From Xenorhabdus indica (GTDB lineage Bacteria; Pseudomonadota; Gammaproteobacteria; Enterobacterales; Enterobacteriaceae), in contig NZ_NKHP01000003.1 of the NCBI RefSeq assembly GCF_014467235.1, positions 214,205 to 278,204 of the forward strand: a stretch of DNA of 64,000 nucleotides, in the 5' to 3' direction. Numbering within the stretch: position 1 is the stretch's first letter; each line of letters starts with the position of its first letter. Made by a program: the position numbers and the translations under genes. The notes under the pieces were generated by a model that made no database searches, was not told the DNA's origin, and saw only the letters and a program-made list of their open reading frames with translations. This document shows positions 50,927 to 62,600 of this stretch, piece by piece.

Positions 50927-53900
50927 TTACAGATCTCCTGGTTTACGGGGAGGATTACGACCTGATGTATTGGTAGTATTACTGCGAATAGTAGTACTGC
51001 GAATTTCCTGCCCAAAAATATCAACATGTGCCTGAAATGGTGGGAACGGCAGGGTAATATCATGTTTGCGGAATTCCTGCAAAATATACTGATGCACTTC
51101 ATGGCGGGCAGGCATACGGTGCCCCATTTCTGCGGCATACGCACGCAGTTCATAGATCTGAATCCCTTGTTGCAGGTCAACCAGATAGACTTCGGGTATC
51201 GGGTTATCGAGAATTAACGGGCACCGTCTGGCGGCAGTCATTAATATATCAGTTGCTTTCGCGGACTCTGTTTCCACGGGGACAGGAATAGTCAAGACAA
51301 TACGGGTAATTGTATCTGACAATGACCAGTTGATAAATTGCTCAGTAATAAATGCTTTGTTAGGGACGATAATCTCTTTTCTGTCCCAATCGGACAGAGT
51401 GGTTGCCCGTGTGTTGATTTTCGTGATACTACCAGTCAAACCTCGAATAGTCACAGTATCGCCAATGCGGATTGGCTTTTCGAACAAGATCATCAGGCCA
51501 GAAATAATATTGGCAAAAATTTCCTGTAATCCAAAACCAAGCCCAACCCCCATTGCTGCAATCAGCCATTGCAGTTTCGACCATTCAATGCCTATTAGTG
51601 AGAAACCGACAATCCCACCGATCAGGGTAATACCATATTTGGTTAATGTTGTGATGGCATAACCTGTGCCCGGTGTCAGTTCCAAGTGCTGTAACAGTGC
51701 CAGCTCAAGTAGTGCAGGTAGGTTGCGGATAAGCTGTGCAGTGATCACAATAACCAGGATCGCAATCAGAACGGAACCCATTGTTATTGGCTGAACGGTA
51801 TCAACACCGTTGATGGTTGTGGTGACATCCCATAGCCGGATGTTTTCGAGGAAAGAGAAAGCAGAATGTAATTCTGACCACAGCAGGATTAATGAAACCA
51901 GCGCGATCATGGTCAGGATAGAACGCATCAATCCCAGGGACTGGGCGCTGATTGCATCTAAATCGATAACCGGTTCTTCTATTTCGATGGATCCTTCAAC
52001 GCTGCTGTTGATATTGGTGGAGTCTTCTTCATTTTTGGCACGTTGGGCAAGGATATCGGCACGACGCTGCTTCGCTCTTTCGAACGCAATTTTACGACGT
52101 TGGATTAACATCCATCGACGAGTAATGTGGTAGATGACCAACAGAGAGAACCAGATGGCCACCGAAGTTTCTAGCCGAGCCAGCAATGCTTGTGATGTTT
52201 GCAGGTAGCCGAGCACGGATGCCAGTGCAGCCAGAATGGGTGCAGAGAGCAGTATCCACCACAACACAGAGTTTATGATGTTTTCACCCGAACCGTGTTT
52301 GTCCATGTACAGTGGAATGCCTGCGCGTTTTAGCGTAATGGTGACCAAGCTCAGGGAAACACAAAGCATCAGGAAGCATAATCTGCCGAGTGTCGCGGCA
52401 AACTCACGCTCACTGTAATTGTTGAATGTGATAAGTGCCATCATGAGAGGGACAATCAGGAATATCGACAAACGATAAAACCGCATTGCCCGTTTTACCC
52501 GCTCTTCTGGCCAACGGAAATGAGCAATGAATAGGCCATTAGGATGGGCAAATGCCGCACTGAGCATGAAAATCCACAGGACAGGCGTTGTTTCACTGAC
52601 TCCGTTGCCAATTGCTGTCGCCATTGGGTACTGCCACGCATTTTTCAGGCCGTAGCCAATCGCTGACCAAAGCATCGGCAGGGGAAGCGCCGCGATAACA
52701 GACCAGAATACTGTACGCAGAGTAAGGGTGAAGTGATCTTGTGTCACTTTGCCAATACGGTTGCTGGAACGTTCAAGGAAAGCATGATATTGGCGATGTG
52801 AACTGATGCTGAAAATCACCAGCAATAATGTCCCTAGCAAATAGAGCAACGTGTCCTGCGTGGTCAGCATAACGTGAATGGCAATGCCCAATTGGGAGAA
52901 CGTGTCCAGAGAGAGCAGGCGGGTTAGATCCTTTACTACCCGCAGCGGGTAATCCAGGGAAATAGGGTCGACATCTGCAACCCAAAACAGATAACGGTGA
53001 GTTGCATCTTTAACTTCTTTCAAAGCATCATTTAATTGGCTGGTGGATACTTTGAGTTTTGTCAGCTCCAATATTTCACTGTCATAGCCTGAAAGCAGAG
53101 AATTCAGTAACTCTTTTCTGGTACGAATGAGGGAATCGTAAACCTGTTTTTGTGCCGGGGTCAGATTATTATATGCAACGGGAGTTTGCCCGATTTCCCG
53201 TTGAGCGTTTTCCAGCATTTCTTCATATTTCAGCCTTTCGACCCGTAACTCCACTATGCTTCGGTCAAGTTGTTGGGATTTCGGAACATCCGGGATGTGG
53301 GTTAACTGTGTTCTTAAAGCGGCCCCTAGTGCTGTTGAATCACCTAACCATTGCGCCTGTTCGCGAATGGTATTGAGTGTCTGGCGTACCCGCAGAATAT
53401 CATCGGCTGCTTTGCGTTGCTGTGAGCCAATGGAATCCATACGTTGGGTTTGCTGGTTAAGCATTTGTGACAGATGACGGTTCTGCTGAAGCTCATCCAA
53501 TAAAAATTGCGGCAGTTTCCCTCCATTCTGTCCCGCCAGCATTTCAGTATGTTCAAGAGCTGATTCTGCTTTTTGCTGCCGCTGAGTATTTAATTGACTG
53601 CGCAATTGCTGGAGTTGGTAATCCAGCCGTTGATAGCGTTTTTTAAATAATTCTGCCCGTAAGCGAGCAATTTCCTGTCGATTATTGGCAGAAAGTTGTG
53701 CCATCTCCAATTCATTAGTCACCGACTTGCGGGCATTCACTTCTGCTTGTGCAAGGGTTAATTGGGCTTCACCCAACAGCGTGGGAGGGGGACTCAATGA
53801 TTGAAGCCGGGAAGTTGCCTCGGTTAGCAGGCGTCTTGCTTCAGCTTGTTGTTGAGGTAAGAGGTTGACTGAGTCACTGATTTCCCGAATTTTATCCTGT

Positions 53901-54286
53901 TCTTGTTGTAACTGCCGTTCTTGCTCCAGCAATTGGCTGCTGAGCTGGATAATTTGCTGTTCTAAACTGCTGATTAGCTGATTAGCCGCAATAGTAGGAG
54001 GAGGCTCACTTGCAGCCAGAATTTTCTGGCGCAACTCTTTAATAATTTTAGGAAAATCATCAATGGCTTGTTGATATTTCTCAATTCTTTCCTTAGAGGA
54101 CTTGGTATCATTAACCCAGTTGACAGCCCCTTGAAATGCTTGTGCAACCTCCGCATCCTGTGGATTTTTACTGCCTTCAACCTGTTTTAAATTTTGTTTC
54201 AGTTGATTTTCATCTAGCTGTATTGCGGAAGCAAAAGCCAGATTCGTAATTAACAGGCTAAGAAGTAAACTGATAATCAGGCGCAC
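50927..54286 (-). CDS. mscM: MscM (YjeP), miniconductance mechanosensitive channel
   Basis: A 1119-residue MscS-family channel, close to the 1107 of E. coli YjeP. It has a signal peptide (about 1-20), a long periplasmic coiled-coil region rich in Gln/Leu/Arg (to about 470), then about eleven membrane helices and the C-terminal MscS core with GVGLGFGLQEIFANIISGLMI (pore helix) and RIGDTVTIRG (beta domain). It protects against osmotic down-shock. It follows psd by 24 bp on the same strand, as in E. coli. Confidence 0.94.
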   Translation of the reverse strand: MRLIISLLLSLLITNLAFASAIQLDENQLKQNLKQVEGSKNPQDAEVAQAFQGAVNWVNDTKSSKERIEKYQQAIDDFPKIIKELRQKILAASEPPPTIAANQLISSLEQQIIQLSSQLLEQERQLQQEQDKIREISDSVNLLPQQQAEARRLLTEATSRLQSLSPPPTLLGEAQLTLAQAEVNARKSVTNELEMAQLSANNRQEIARLRAELFKKRYQRLDYQLQQLRSQLNTQRQQKAESALEHTEMLAGQNGGKLPQFLLDELQQNRHLSQMLNQQTQRMDSIGSQQRKAADDILRVRQTLNTIREQAQWLGDSTALGAALRTQLTHIPDVPKSQQLDRSIVELRVERLKYEEMLENAQREIGQTPVAYNNLTPAQKQVYDSLIRTRKELLNSLLSGYDSEILELTKLKVSTSQLNDALKEVKDATHRYLFWVADVDPISLDYPLRVVKDLTRLLSLDTFSQLGIAIHVMLTTQDTLLYLLGTLLLVIFSISSHRQYHAFLERSSNRIGKVTQDHFTLTLRTVFWSVIAALPLPMLWSAIGYGLKNAWQYPMATAIGNGVSETTPVLWIFMLSAAFAHPNGLFIAHFRWPEERVKRAMRFYRLSIFLIVPLMMALITFNNYSEREFAATLGRLCFLMLCVSLSLVTITLKRAGIPLYMDKHGSGENIINSVLWWILLSAPILAALASVLGYLQTSQALLARLETSVAIWFSLLVIYHITRRWMLIQRRKIAFERAKQRRADILAQRAKNEEDSTNINSSVEGSIEIEEPVIDLDAISAQSLGLMRSILTMIALVSLILLWSELHSAFSFLENIRLWDVTTTINGVDTVQPITMGSVLIAILVIVITAQLIRNLPALLELALLQHLELTPGTGYAITTLTKYGITLIGGIVGFSLIGIEWSKLQWLIAAMGVGLGFGLQEIFANIISGLMILFEKPIRIGDTVTIRGLTGSITKINTRATTLSDWDRKEIIVPNKAFITEQFINWSLSDTITRIVLTIPVPVETESAKATDILMTAARRCPLILDNPIPEVYLVDLQQGIQIYELRAYAAEMGHRMPARHEVHQYILQEFRKHDITLPFPPFQAHVDIFGQEIRSTTIRSNTTNTSGRNPPRKPGDL

Positions 54287-54309
54287 AATAAGGGGCTCCT
54301 TGGTAATAA

Positions 54310-55242
54310 TTAACTAGCGTTATTTTGATTCATGGAAACATCAGCGTGCTCAGTTTGCTCTCCCTCTTTGGTGATAGTTTGGGAGATAGTTTGTGCCAGT
54401 AAGCCACCTACTAGGGTCTGTGAACCACTGTATAAATTATTAGCAAACTGAATCTGATTAGGAGTAAACAAATTGATTACGGTTGAACCAAGTTTGAAAC
54501 GACCCATTTCTTCTCCTTTTTTGAGGGAAACGGCACCTTCTCCTTCTGCCGGATAAGTCCAGCGTTTGATAATGCCTTCACGTGGAGGTGTTACACAGCC
54601 ACTCCAGACGGTTTCTATGCTACCTACAATAGTTGCACCAACCAAAATTTGTACCATTGGACCGAAGGCAGTATCAAACAGGCAGATAACCCGCTCATTG
54701 CGTGCAAACAGATTAGGGACATTTGCAGCAGTCAATGGATTGACAGAAAATAGATCTCCCGGAACATAAATCATCTCTTTCAGTACGCCGTCACATGGCA
54801 TATGGACACGGTGGTAATCTTTTGGTGACAAGTAAATCGTGACAAACTGACCATTGCGAAATTGCTCGGCAAGCTGGTATTGACCAGCCAACAATGCTTC
54901 TACAGTGTAGTAGTGGCCTTTTGCCTGAATAATTTGTTCTTCTCGGATAGCGCCTAACTGGCTGATAGTGCCGTCTGCGGGAAGAGCCAGTTGATGAGTT
55001 TCATTGACGATAGGGCGAATACCCTCTTTTAATGGGCGAACAAAAAACTCATTGAATGTTGAATAAGCTTTAAAAGAAGACTCTTGGGCTTCATTCATAT
55101 TGACTTTATAAACTTTGGCAAAAACCTGAATGGCAAGTTGTGTTAACCAACCCGCCTTTTTATTCGCAAACCAACCTGCTAAGTGAGTAATACATTGCTT
55201 TGGCAGTAAATATTGTAGTCTGATTTTAATATTGTCTAGCAC
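54310..55242 (-). CDS. psd: Psd, phosphatidylserine decarboxylase
   Basis: A 310-residue proenzyme. LGST (in [11 protein letters not shown], near residue 254) is the self-cleavage site that makes the pyruvoyl group and splits the alpha and beta chains; the upstream [14 protein letters not shown] holds His residues of the catalytic set. It makes phosphatidylethanolamine at the inner membrane. The order rsgA-psd-mscM is as in E. coli. Confidence 0.95.
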   Translation of the reverse strand: MLDNIKIRLQYLLPKQCITHLAGWFANKKAGWLTQLAIQVFAKVYKVNMNEAQESSFKAYSTFNEFFVRPLKEGIRPIVNETHQLALPADGTISQLGAIREEQIIQAKGHYYTVEALLAGQYQLAEQFRNGQFVTIYLSPKDYHRVHMPCDGVLKEMIYVPGDLFSVNPLTAANVPNLFARNERVICLFDTAFGPMVQILVGATIVGSIETVWSGCVTPPREGIIKRWTYPAEGEGAVSLKKGEEMGRFKLGSTVINLFTPNQIQFANNLYSGSQTLVGGLLAQTISQTITKEGEQTEHADVSMNQNNAS

Positions 55243-55261
55243 ATTAACCTCTTGGATTTTT

Positions 55262-55304
55262 TATACCCGTCTTTCAAGTTCGCAGTCTGAATCTATGGGG
55301 TATA
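55262..55304. repeat. Short palindromic intergenic repeat, copy 2
   Basis: Between rsgA and psd, TATACCC and GGGTATA enclose 29 bases with TTTCAAGTT after the left arm. It shares layout and core words with the repeat at 45038-45072. Confidence 0.55.
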
Positions 55305-55384
55305 TAGGTAAATTGGGCAAAAGTCAGCTATTGTACCTGCCCTTATGTTGAATGTCAGGGCAACGTTTTGCTAATTATTGTGTC

Positions 55385-56455
55385 TCATTTTTGAGCGTCA
55401 GTGAAATTTTTGCGTGGCTTTACCTGAGCCATACTTTCCAGTATGCGGTGGTAATTTTCAAAACGCTCTTCCGCGATAGACCCTAGTTCCAGAGCTTCCC
55501 GTAAAGCGCAGCCGGGATCATCCCGATGCTTACAATCACGGAATTTACACCCACCAAGATAATTACGGAATTCAATGAAACCTTGTGCTACCTGTTCTGG
55601 TGTCAGGTGCCATAACCCGAATTCCCGAACACCGGGGGAGTCGATGACATCGCCTCCCTGTGGAAAATGATAGAGGCGTGCTGTTGTTGTGGTATGTTGA
55701 CCAAGGCCGGAATTGTCCGAGACTTCATTGACCAGAATCTCTTTTTCGCTGTCCGGGAGCAGTGTGTTAAGCAGGCTGGATTTCCCGACCCCGGATTGAC
55801 CGGCGAAGATACTGATTTTATCAGCCAGTAAGTTAATCAGTTCTGGTATACCTTCTTCTGTATAGCTGGAAACTTCCAGTACCCGATAGCCGATATGACG
55901 GTAAATATCCATGACACTGTTGACCCATTCCCGACTTTCTTCATCCAATAGATCAATTTTATTGAGCACAATCAAAGGTTCAATATTGAGTGTTTCACAT
56001 GCAACCAGATAGCGATCGATAATATTCAGTGAAAGTTCAGGCAATATGGCAGAAACAATCACAATTTGGTTGATATTGGCTGCAATGGGTTTAATGCCAT
56101 CGTAATAATCGGGGCGGGTTAGGACGGAAGAGCGTTCATGTACCGCTTCGACAATCCCATTGATCTTCACATCAGACTGGCGTTGTAATGCAGGTCGCCA
56201 TACGACACGGTCACCAGTTACCAGTGAACGGATTGTCCTGCGGATATTACAGCGTTGTATGGAGCCGTCTGCGGCTTCAATGTCGGTATGCTGGCCGAAT
56301 CGACTGATAACCAGCCCTTCTTGTGGCTCACCAAGCTGGCTGTCATCCAGTTCTGGTTTTTGGGCATCAGTCCTGTTGAGCGGCTGTTTCAGCCTGCGCT
56401 GGTGATTGGCCTGCACACGGCGTTGCTGCCCTTTGGAAAGTTTACTTTTAGCCAC
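55385..56455 (-). CDS. rsgA: RsgA, small-subunit ribosome-maturation GTPase
   Basis: A 356-residue circularly permuted GTPase. The basic start [21 protein letters not shown] precedes an OB fold; then the G motifs occur in the order LNKIDLLD (G4), [12 protein letters not shown] (G1) and DSPGVREFG (G3). A C-terminal zinc knuckle reads [15 protein letters not shown]. It checks 30S subunit maturation. It is divergent from orn. Confidence 0.96.
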   Translation of the reverse strand: MAKSKLSKGQQRRVQANHQRRLKQPLNRTDAQKPELDDSQLGEPQEGLVISRFGQHTDIEAADGSIQRCNIRRTIRSLVTGDRVVWRPALQRQSDVKINGIVEAVHERSSVLTRPDYYDGIKPIAANINQIVIVSAILPELSLNIIDRYLVACETLNIEPLIVLNKIDLLDEESREWVNSVMDIYRHIGYRVLEVSSYTEEGIPELINLLADKISIFAGQSGVGKSSLLNTLLPDSEKEILVNEVSDNSGLGQHTTTTARLYHFPQGGDVIDSPGVREFGLWHLTPEQVAQGFIEFRNYLGGCKFRDCKHRDDPGCALREALELGSIAEERFENYHRILESMAQVKPRKNFTDAQK

Positions 56456-56565
56456 CGAACCTCACTTATTTCATCTATCTTTCTGATTATCGCTGTGGGT
56501 GATCAAAAACGTTATGATACACCTCTGATACAGATTACCTGTTTTGAAGGAACCTAGGATATATC

Positions 56566-57111
56566 ATGTCAAAAAGTGAGAACAATCTTATCTGGATAGA
56601 TTTAGAAATGACGGGCTTAGATCCAGAGCGTGATCGCATAATTGAAATTGCGACGATCGTGACCGATTCAGAGCTGAATATCCTCGCGGAGGGGCCAGTT
56701 ATCGCAGTCCATCAGTCAGATGAACAACTGGCGCTGATGGATGATTGGAACGTTCGAACGCATACCACCAGCGGATTAGTGGAACGTGTAAAGCAGAGTT
56801 CATTTGATGAGGTTGAAGCTGAAAAAGCAACGATTGCTTTTCTGGAGCAATGGGTGCCGGCAGGAAAATCACCTATCTGTGGTAACAGCATAGGCCAAGA
56901 TCGCCGTTTCTTGTTCCGTTATATGCCTGAACTGGAAAAATATTTTCACTATCGTTGTTTGGATGTGAGTACGCTTAAAGAGCTGGCGCGTCGTTGGAAA
57001 CCTGAATTGCTGGCCGGATTAAGTAAAAAGAATTCCCATCAGGCATTGGATGATATCCGGGAATCAATTGCTGAACTGGTTTATTACCGCGAGCATTTTA
57101 TCCAGAAGTAA
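56566..57111 (+). CDS. orn: Orn, oligoribonuclease
   Basis: A 181-residue DEDDh 3'-5' exonuclease: [13 protein letters not shown] (Asp, Glu), [11 protein letters not shown] (Asp) and [11 protein letters not shown] (His, Asp). It degrades 2-5 nucleotide RNA and pGpG. It is followed by tRNA-Gly genes, as in E. coli (orn-glyVXY). Confidence 0.97.
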   Translation: MSKSENNLIWIDLEMTGLDPERDRIIEIATIVTDSELNILAEGPVIAVHQSDEQLALMDDWNVRTHTTSGLVERVKQSSFDEVEAEKATIAFLEQWVPAGKSPICGNSIGQDRRFLFRYMPELEKYFHYRCLDVSTLKELARRWKPELLAGLSKKNSHQALDDIRESIAELVYYREHFIQK

Positions 57112-57232
57112 AGGGCGAGCCGATACAAGGATTGATTGTACATAAATTTATCTCTGAGTTGATGGTTAAGCGGATAATTTGCTGGTTTAACCGTCAATCA
57201 GAGGAAAAAAGCGAATTTTTATATTTTGGGGC

Positions 57233-57260
57233 TTGCCAGAAGAAGAATTCTTCGTATAAT
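57233..57260 (+). promoter_or_regulatory. Promoter of the first tRNA-Gly
   Basis: TTGCCA (57233-57238), a 16-bp spacer and a perfect TATAAT (57255-57260), followed by GCGCTCCCCG (GC-rich discriminator), 51 bp ahead of the tRNA. Confidence 0.85.
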
Positions 57261-57311
57261 GCGCTCCCCGTACCGATGAAGAATTTCGCAAGTACAGCAT
57301 ATCAAAATTAA

Positions 57312-57387
<76 letters not shown>

Positions 57388-57734
57388 AATCTTATAATTT
57401 AAATTCCACTTATTATATAAACCCCACAACGGTAGCTTTCTTCTCAAGTTAAAAAAACTTTCTGGAAAGTATTTCTCTTGTTGCTTTTGTTTAAGACCAT
57501 GCAAGAACAAGAAGTAGCTCAGCAGATGTGAGATTGAACGTCATCGCTATTAAGGGGGATCATAATATTAACTGTGTCAGTTAGTGTGTATTTTGAGCAT
57601 TTGATATCATATTCTAGGTAAAATACTTGCCATCTTTATCAAACCAATCCATAATAGCGCCCATCTTGATGCCGACTGACATAAAATATTTTAACAATCA
57701 AGTTGTTATAAATAAATCGTAAGGCATTATTCAT
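57388..57734. other. Spacer between tRNA-Gly copies 1 and 2
   Basis: About 350 bp with no gene. It contains only the promoter of copy 2 (57627-57655). The spacers in E. coli are short, so this array has been expanded. Confidence 0.5.
57627..57655 (+). promoter_or_regulatory. Promoter of the second tRNA-Gly
   Basis: TTGCCA (57627-57632), a 17-bp spacer and CATAAT (57650-57655). Surrounding bases (ACTTGCCATCTTTAT, then CATAATAGCG) are nearly the same as at the third promoter. Confidence 0.8.
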
Positions 57735-57810
<76 letters not shown>

Positions 57811-57850
57811 AATTCAGGACGGTGGATTTATAATAGTCTGCAAGTCATGG

Positions 57851-57877
57851 AAAAAAGCGCCAAAAGGCGCTTTTTTT
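57851..57877 (+). terminator. Terminator after tRNA-Gly copy 2
   Basis: A stem GCGCC-AAAA-GGCGC inside AAAAAA/TTTTTTT, a strong intrinsic terminator that separates the tRNA from the downstream oxidoreductase gene. Confidence 0.9.
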
Positions 57878-57955
57878 GTAATTTCAATCTGGCCAATCCA
57901 TGAGGATTGATGTTGACCGATATTCGTTCCCTCTGCTAAGTTAAATCCAACTTGG

Positions 57956-57961
57956 TATAAT
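57956..57961 (+). promoter_or_regulatory. Candidate extended -10 for the FAD oxidoreductase gene
   Basis: TTGGTATAAT contains a perfect TATAAT with a TG one base upstream (extended -10), about 160 bp before the oxidoreductase ATG. I see no good -35. Confidence 0.4.
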
Positions 57962-58018
57962 CACCTATAGAAATAAATATGGCTAAAATTCTCCAAGCCG
58001 AGAATAAGCGTATTACTT

Positions 58019-58037
58019 TATAGAAACGTTTTCTATA
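58019..58037. promoter_or_regulatory. LacI-type palindrome upstream of the FAD oxidoreductase gene
   Basis: TATAGAAA-CGT-TTTCTATA is a perfect 8-bp inverted repeat whose centre, AAACGTTTT, resembles LacI/GalR/PurR-family operators. It lies 84 bp before the ATG and downstream of the candidate promoter, where a bound repressor would block transcription. Confidence 0.5.
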
Positions 58038-58121
58038 CTCAGTTTTCTGCACAGCTTCTCCAACCTGTCCCTAGTCCTTTTTCAGGGATATTTATCCATA
58101 AAATTAAGAGGATAGTACAGA

Positions 58122-59555
58122 ATGAACTATGATGTCATTGTTGTAGGATCTGGTGCTATTGCAGGCTCGCTTGCTTATGAACTTATCAGTCGCAGATTGA
58201 AAGTATGCAGGGTGGGAAGTCTTGTTCGTAGTCATGCTGCGTCAAGAGCTGCAGGAGCAATGAATGGTTGTTTTGGTGAGGTAACAAGTGGTCTTATTGC
58301 GAGTGACTATGGGAAATTGAAACTCAAAATGGATCGTGTCGCGAAAGATCGCTGGTCAACCTGGGCACAGCGTTTGGCTGCTTCTTCAGGGGATACTCGT
58401 CCTTTGTTTACAGCAAAAGGGACGCATGTCATTCTCAATACCGCAGGTATGGCCGAACTTGATAGTGTTAACTATGATGCTATAGAGTGTACGCTTCGTG
58501 AGCACAACGAACCTTATGAAGTTGTTGATCCCGAATTGATTAAGGGAATGAAAGCGAACAACTTAATGCGATCACTTAAAGGGCTTTATATTTCAGAGGA
58601 ACATGCCCTTAACTCCCATATATTGCTTGAAATGTTGGATTCTGCCTTTTTCAAGGAGGGTGGAGAGATCGTTGATAACAATGTTAAGCGCATTCTCACA
58701 GAAAACGGTGTTGTAACTGGTGTTGAAACGGTTGATGGCAGGCGTCTTACCGCAGACAAAGTGATTATTGCAGCAGGCGTACAGTCGCTTGATATATTAT
58801 CAGACCAATCCTCTATCGTGCAGAAAATTCCCCCACTCTTTTCAGGCTATGGAGTGTCTGTTTTACTTAAACTCAAAAACGCTGATGCACTACCAACCTC
58901 GGTTATTCGTACTCCGAATCGTGCGTTTGCTTGTGGTCTGCATTGTGTGCCGCGTGGTGATGGTGTTCTTTACGTTGGTGCAACCAACCTTGTGAAAAAC
59001 CAACCTCGCATGTATGGGTCAATTGCCACTGTCCAGTTCCTTCTGGAGTGCGCTTACAATCAGATAAACGTTGATTTGTATGAGTCAGAGATAATTGCCA
59101 TTCAGGTCGGTAATCGGCCTGTCTCCGCAGATGGTTTTCCATTGATTGGTGAGTGTGGCATTAACGGGGTATGGCTTGTGACTGGCACTTACCGGGACGG
59201 TCTGCACCAATCCCCGCTTTTGGCTGACTATGTTGCAAATGAGATAATGGGATTACCGAATCAGGAGATTGATTTAAAAGACTTTACCCCGATTCGGCCA
59301 CCTTTAATTGGGTTTGAGCGGGATACGATTATTTTGGAAGCGGCAAAACAAACGGTAGCGATGGGTTATGAAAATATGTGGAATATCAAACCAGGATGGG
59401 AACGTGCCATCAACGAAGGTTTACTCTGTGAGTATCGGGCACAGGCTGAATTGATCGATAAAACCTTTACACCCCCTCCTGAATTAATTGCATTCTCTTG
59501 CCATGAAGAGCAGATAACACGGCGATTACGTGCTTACTACAATTGTTGGAAATAA
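58122..59555 (+). CDS. FAD-dependent oxidoreductase (D-amino-acid-oxidase/glycine-oxidase-like)
   Basis: A 477-residue flavoprotein. The N-terminal YDVIVVGSGAIAGSLAYELISRR (residues 3-25) is the FAD-binding Rossmann motif; the DAO-family layout continues with VDPELIKGM, VIIAAGVQS near residue 218 and the C-terminal NRPVSADGFPLIGECGINGVWLVTG near 330-355. About 100 residues after the usual DAO end form a helical tail. The family oxidises amines or amino acids; the substrate here is unknown. The ATG has AAGAGG upstream. It converges with the ferredoxin oxidoreductase gene (46 bp apart), so the pair is not an operon, but they form a shared cargo within the tRNA-Gly array. Confidence 0.78.
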   Translation: MNYDVIVVGSGAIAGSLAYELISRRLKVCRVGSLVRSHAASRAAGAMNGCFGEVTSGLIASDYGKLKLKMDRVAKDRWSTWAQRLAASSGDTRPLFTAKGTHVILNTAGMAELDSVNYDAIECTLREHNEPYEVVDPELIKGMKANNLMRSLKGLYISEEHALNSHILLEMLDSAFFKEGGEIVDNNVKRILTENGVVTGVETVDGRRLTADKVIIAAGVQSLDILSDQSSIVQKIPPLFSGYGVSVLLKLKNADALPTSVIRTPNRAFACGLHCVPRGDGVLYVGATNLVKNQPRMYGSIATVQFLLECAYNQINVDLYESEIIAIQVGNRPVSADGFPLIGECGINGVWLVTGTYRDGLHQSPLLADYVANEIMGLPNQEIDLKDFTPIRPPLIGFERDTIILEAAKQTVAMGYENMWNIKPGWERAINEGLLCEYRAQAELIDKTFTPPPELIAFSCHEEQITRRLRAYYNCWK

Positions 59556-59601
59556 TAAAACTGTTGGACATCACGGTTATTAGTGATGTCCATGTGTATC
59601 T

Positions 59602-62600
59602 TTATATTGTTTTTTCCAGCTCTTTTAGCAAAACTGCTTTGCGTGCCTGCATATTTTTTATCGCTTTTTGTTTCACATGGCCGAAACCTCGTACCTGATC
59701 AGGCAGAGTTGCAATTTGTTGACAAATAGCCAGGTTATTGCGATCCAATTTTTCCATCAGAAAATCGATGAGTTGCTCATATTCAAGTAGTAAACTTCTT
59801 TCCTGTTTGCGCTCTTCTTGATAGCCGAAAATATCAAAAATTGTACCGCGAAATAGTTTACATGCTGCAAGAAAGTGAAAAACAGGAATGATCCATGCGC
59901 CATACTCTTGTTTTCCTCGCTCACCTGTTCGGGGATCTTTGCGATTGAAAAAAGGAAGGCTCAGATGAAAGCGGATCTTACCTGCGTTATTAAATTGTGA
60001 ATAAAGTTTATCAAAGAACCCAGTTTTGACGTAGAGACGGGCAACTTCATATTCATCTTTATACGCCATTAGTTTGAACAAATTTTCAGCAATAGACTTG
60101 GTCAGGTCTTCTGCATCAATTTGTTGAGTAATTTGTTGGACTTGTGCAACACGGCTCAAATAGCGGAGTGCATATTTTTCATTCTGGTAATCAACCAGAA
60201 GTCTATATCTATGCAAAATAAGATCATCCAACGTCTCGATAGTCTGTTTCGGTTTAACATGCAGAAAATTATTCAGAAGTTCGGGCTGTTCGGCAGCAAT
60301 GCGGCCGAGATGGAAGGCTCGTTGTGCATTATTTGCAATGTTATCTGTTGGATGGGACATTTTCTGAATGGCGCTCTCTATAGAGGATAGTCTGATGGGG
60401 ATCTGACCAAGTTGCCAGGCATAACCAATTAAGACGATATTAGTTTGATTTCTGTCACCAACCAAATCTGCGGCAATTTGCTCTGTGTCAACAGATCGCA
60501 GTGTCCGGCAATGTTGATGGAGAGTATCCAGCATTTTGGTATGATCCAATTTCAGCATGGGATTTCTCAGCATAGTGCCGATTTGCGTTTTGTGGGTATT
60601 AAGTATGCAGTTGGTTCCTGTTTTCGACATCACTTCCAATGAGTTTTGCCCCGTTGCAGCAACTAAATCAGCCGCAAGGACGAGATTGGCGCGTCCCCGG
60701 TCAATTCTGACCTGATGCAGTTTATTGATATCCCGGCTGAATCGAATATGAGAGATTGCTTCTCCGCCTTTTTGGGCAAAACCAGTAAAATCAAGTAAGC
60801 TGACGGCGTAGTTTTCTATTTCGGCAGCGACACCAAGCAGGTGGCCGGCGGTGATAATACCAGTACCACCTACACCAACGAATAAGATTTCATAAGGAAT
60901 GTCTGTGGAATTTAAGATTGGTTGAGGGAGTTTATTCACTAGCTTATCAAGCTCTTGCTGTGGCAATATCTTGCTGGTGTCTTGGCGAGGTTCTGCGTTT
61001 TCTATGGTGATAAAGCTAGGACAAAAACCTTTCAGACAGGATAGATCTGAATTACAAACATGCTGATCTATTGCGCGTCTAGTGCCCAGGGATGTCTCGG
61101 TTGGGATCACTGCAAGGCAATTGGATTGTATCTGGCAATCGCCACACCCTTCACAGACGAACTCGTTAATCACTGCTCGTCTTGTTGCTTTCGGTACTAA
61201 TCCTCTTTTTCTCTTACGTCGTAATTCTGTTGCACAAGTTTGATCATAAATAATGACCGTCACTCCATCAGTGTCTCGAAAGCGTTTCTGTATATCTTCG
61301 AGATAATCCCGTTGATAAGCATTCACTTTGGCAGGAAGGCTATTTTTACCTTTATATTTATCAGGTTCATCAGTCACAATTGCGACATATTTCACACCTT
61401 CAGCCAGCATCAAAGACGCGATCTGCGGTATGGTAATATTTCCATCCAGTGGTTGCCCGCCTGTCATTGCTACTGCGTCATTAAACAGCAGCTTATAAGT
61501 AATGTGGCTTCCCGCAGCGACTGCCTGACGAATAGCTAAATGCCCGGAATGGAAGTAAGTACCATCCCCCAGATTTTGAAAGACATGTGAACGATTAATA
61601 AAGCGGGAATGGCCTACCCAATCGGCACCTTCGGCTCCCATTGGTGTTAGGCCATAACCTGTATCGCGATCCATCCAGGCGGCCATGATGTGACACCCAA
61701 TGCCGATTTGAGCCTGACTGCCCTCGGGTAAACGGGTCGAAGTGCTGTGAGGACAGCCCGCACAGAAATAGGGAGTACGTTTGGGAAGCGTAATATCGTG
61801 CAATGCAGTTTGGGTTGACCATTCCAAAGGAAGAGAGAGAAATAAATTGAATTTCTTCAGCCATCCTGCAAGCAGCGGAGCAAGTTGTGAAGGACGTAGC
61901 TCTGTGTCTGTGGGCACAAATTTTTGGCCAAGATGATTATGCTTACCTATCAGGTTGATATGTTGTGGCAAATTGATGAGATGCCGTGCGAGTAAGATTT
62001 CGACTACAGCGTTTTTTTCTTCAATGATAAAAATATCAGTAACCTGTGATGCGATCTCGCTGAGAAGTGGGGATAAAGGATAAACCAGACGTACATGAAC
62101 AAAAGCAATACCGTGTTTTGCTAATTCAGAAGGAGGTAAGCCTCCGACACGCAGGGCTTCTAAAACATCCCGATGGGCTTTGCCGACAGTAACTAATAAA
62201 GCTCGTGGATGTGAGCATGGAGCAATGAGTTGATCAATTGGATTAAGTTTGGCGAATTCTTGAACTGCTTTAAGTTTATAAGCTAAACGCTGTTCTATTT
62301 GAGGGCTAGGGAGGTCAGGCCAACGCCAATGAAGCCCACCTGGGCCGGGATCAACTTGAGGTATTGCATATTCAGGAAAAGGTTTACGCTCCCTGATGGC
62401 ACAACTTTCCACGACTTCACTGATTGCTTTAAAGCCAACCCAAGCCCCGCTTAACCGGGATGCAGCCCAACCCCATAATCCCACATCATGATAATCAGAA
62501 ACGGAGGCCGGATGTAAGATTGGCATGCTCCATGCCATCAAAGCGAGATCAGATTGGTGAGACATAGAAGAAGACACACAACCATGGTCATCACCAAGGA

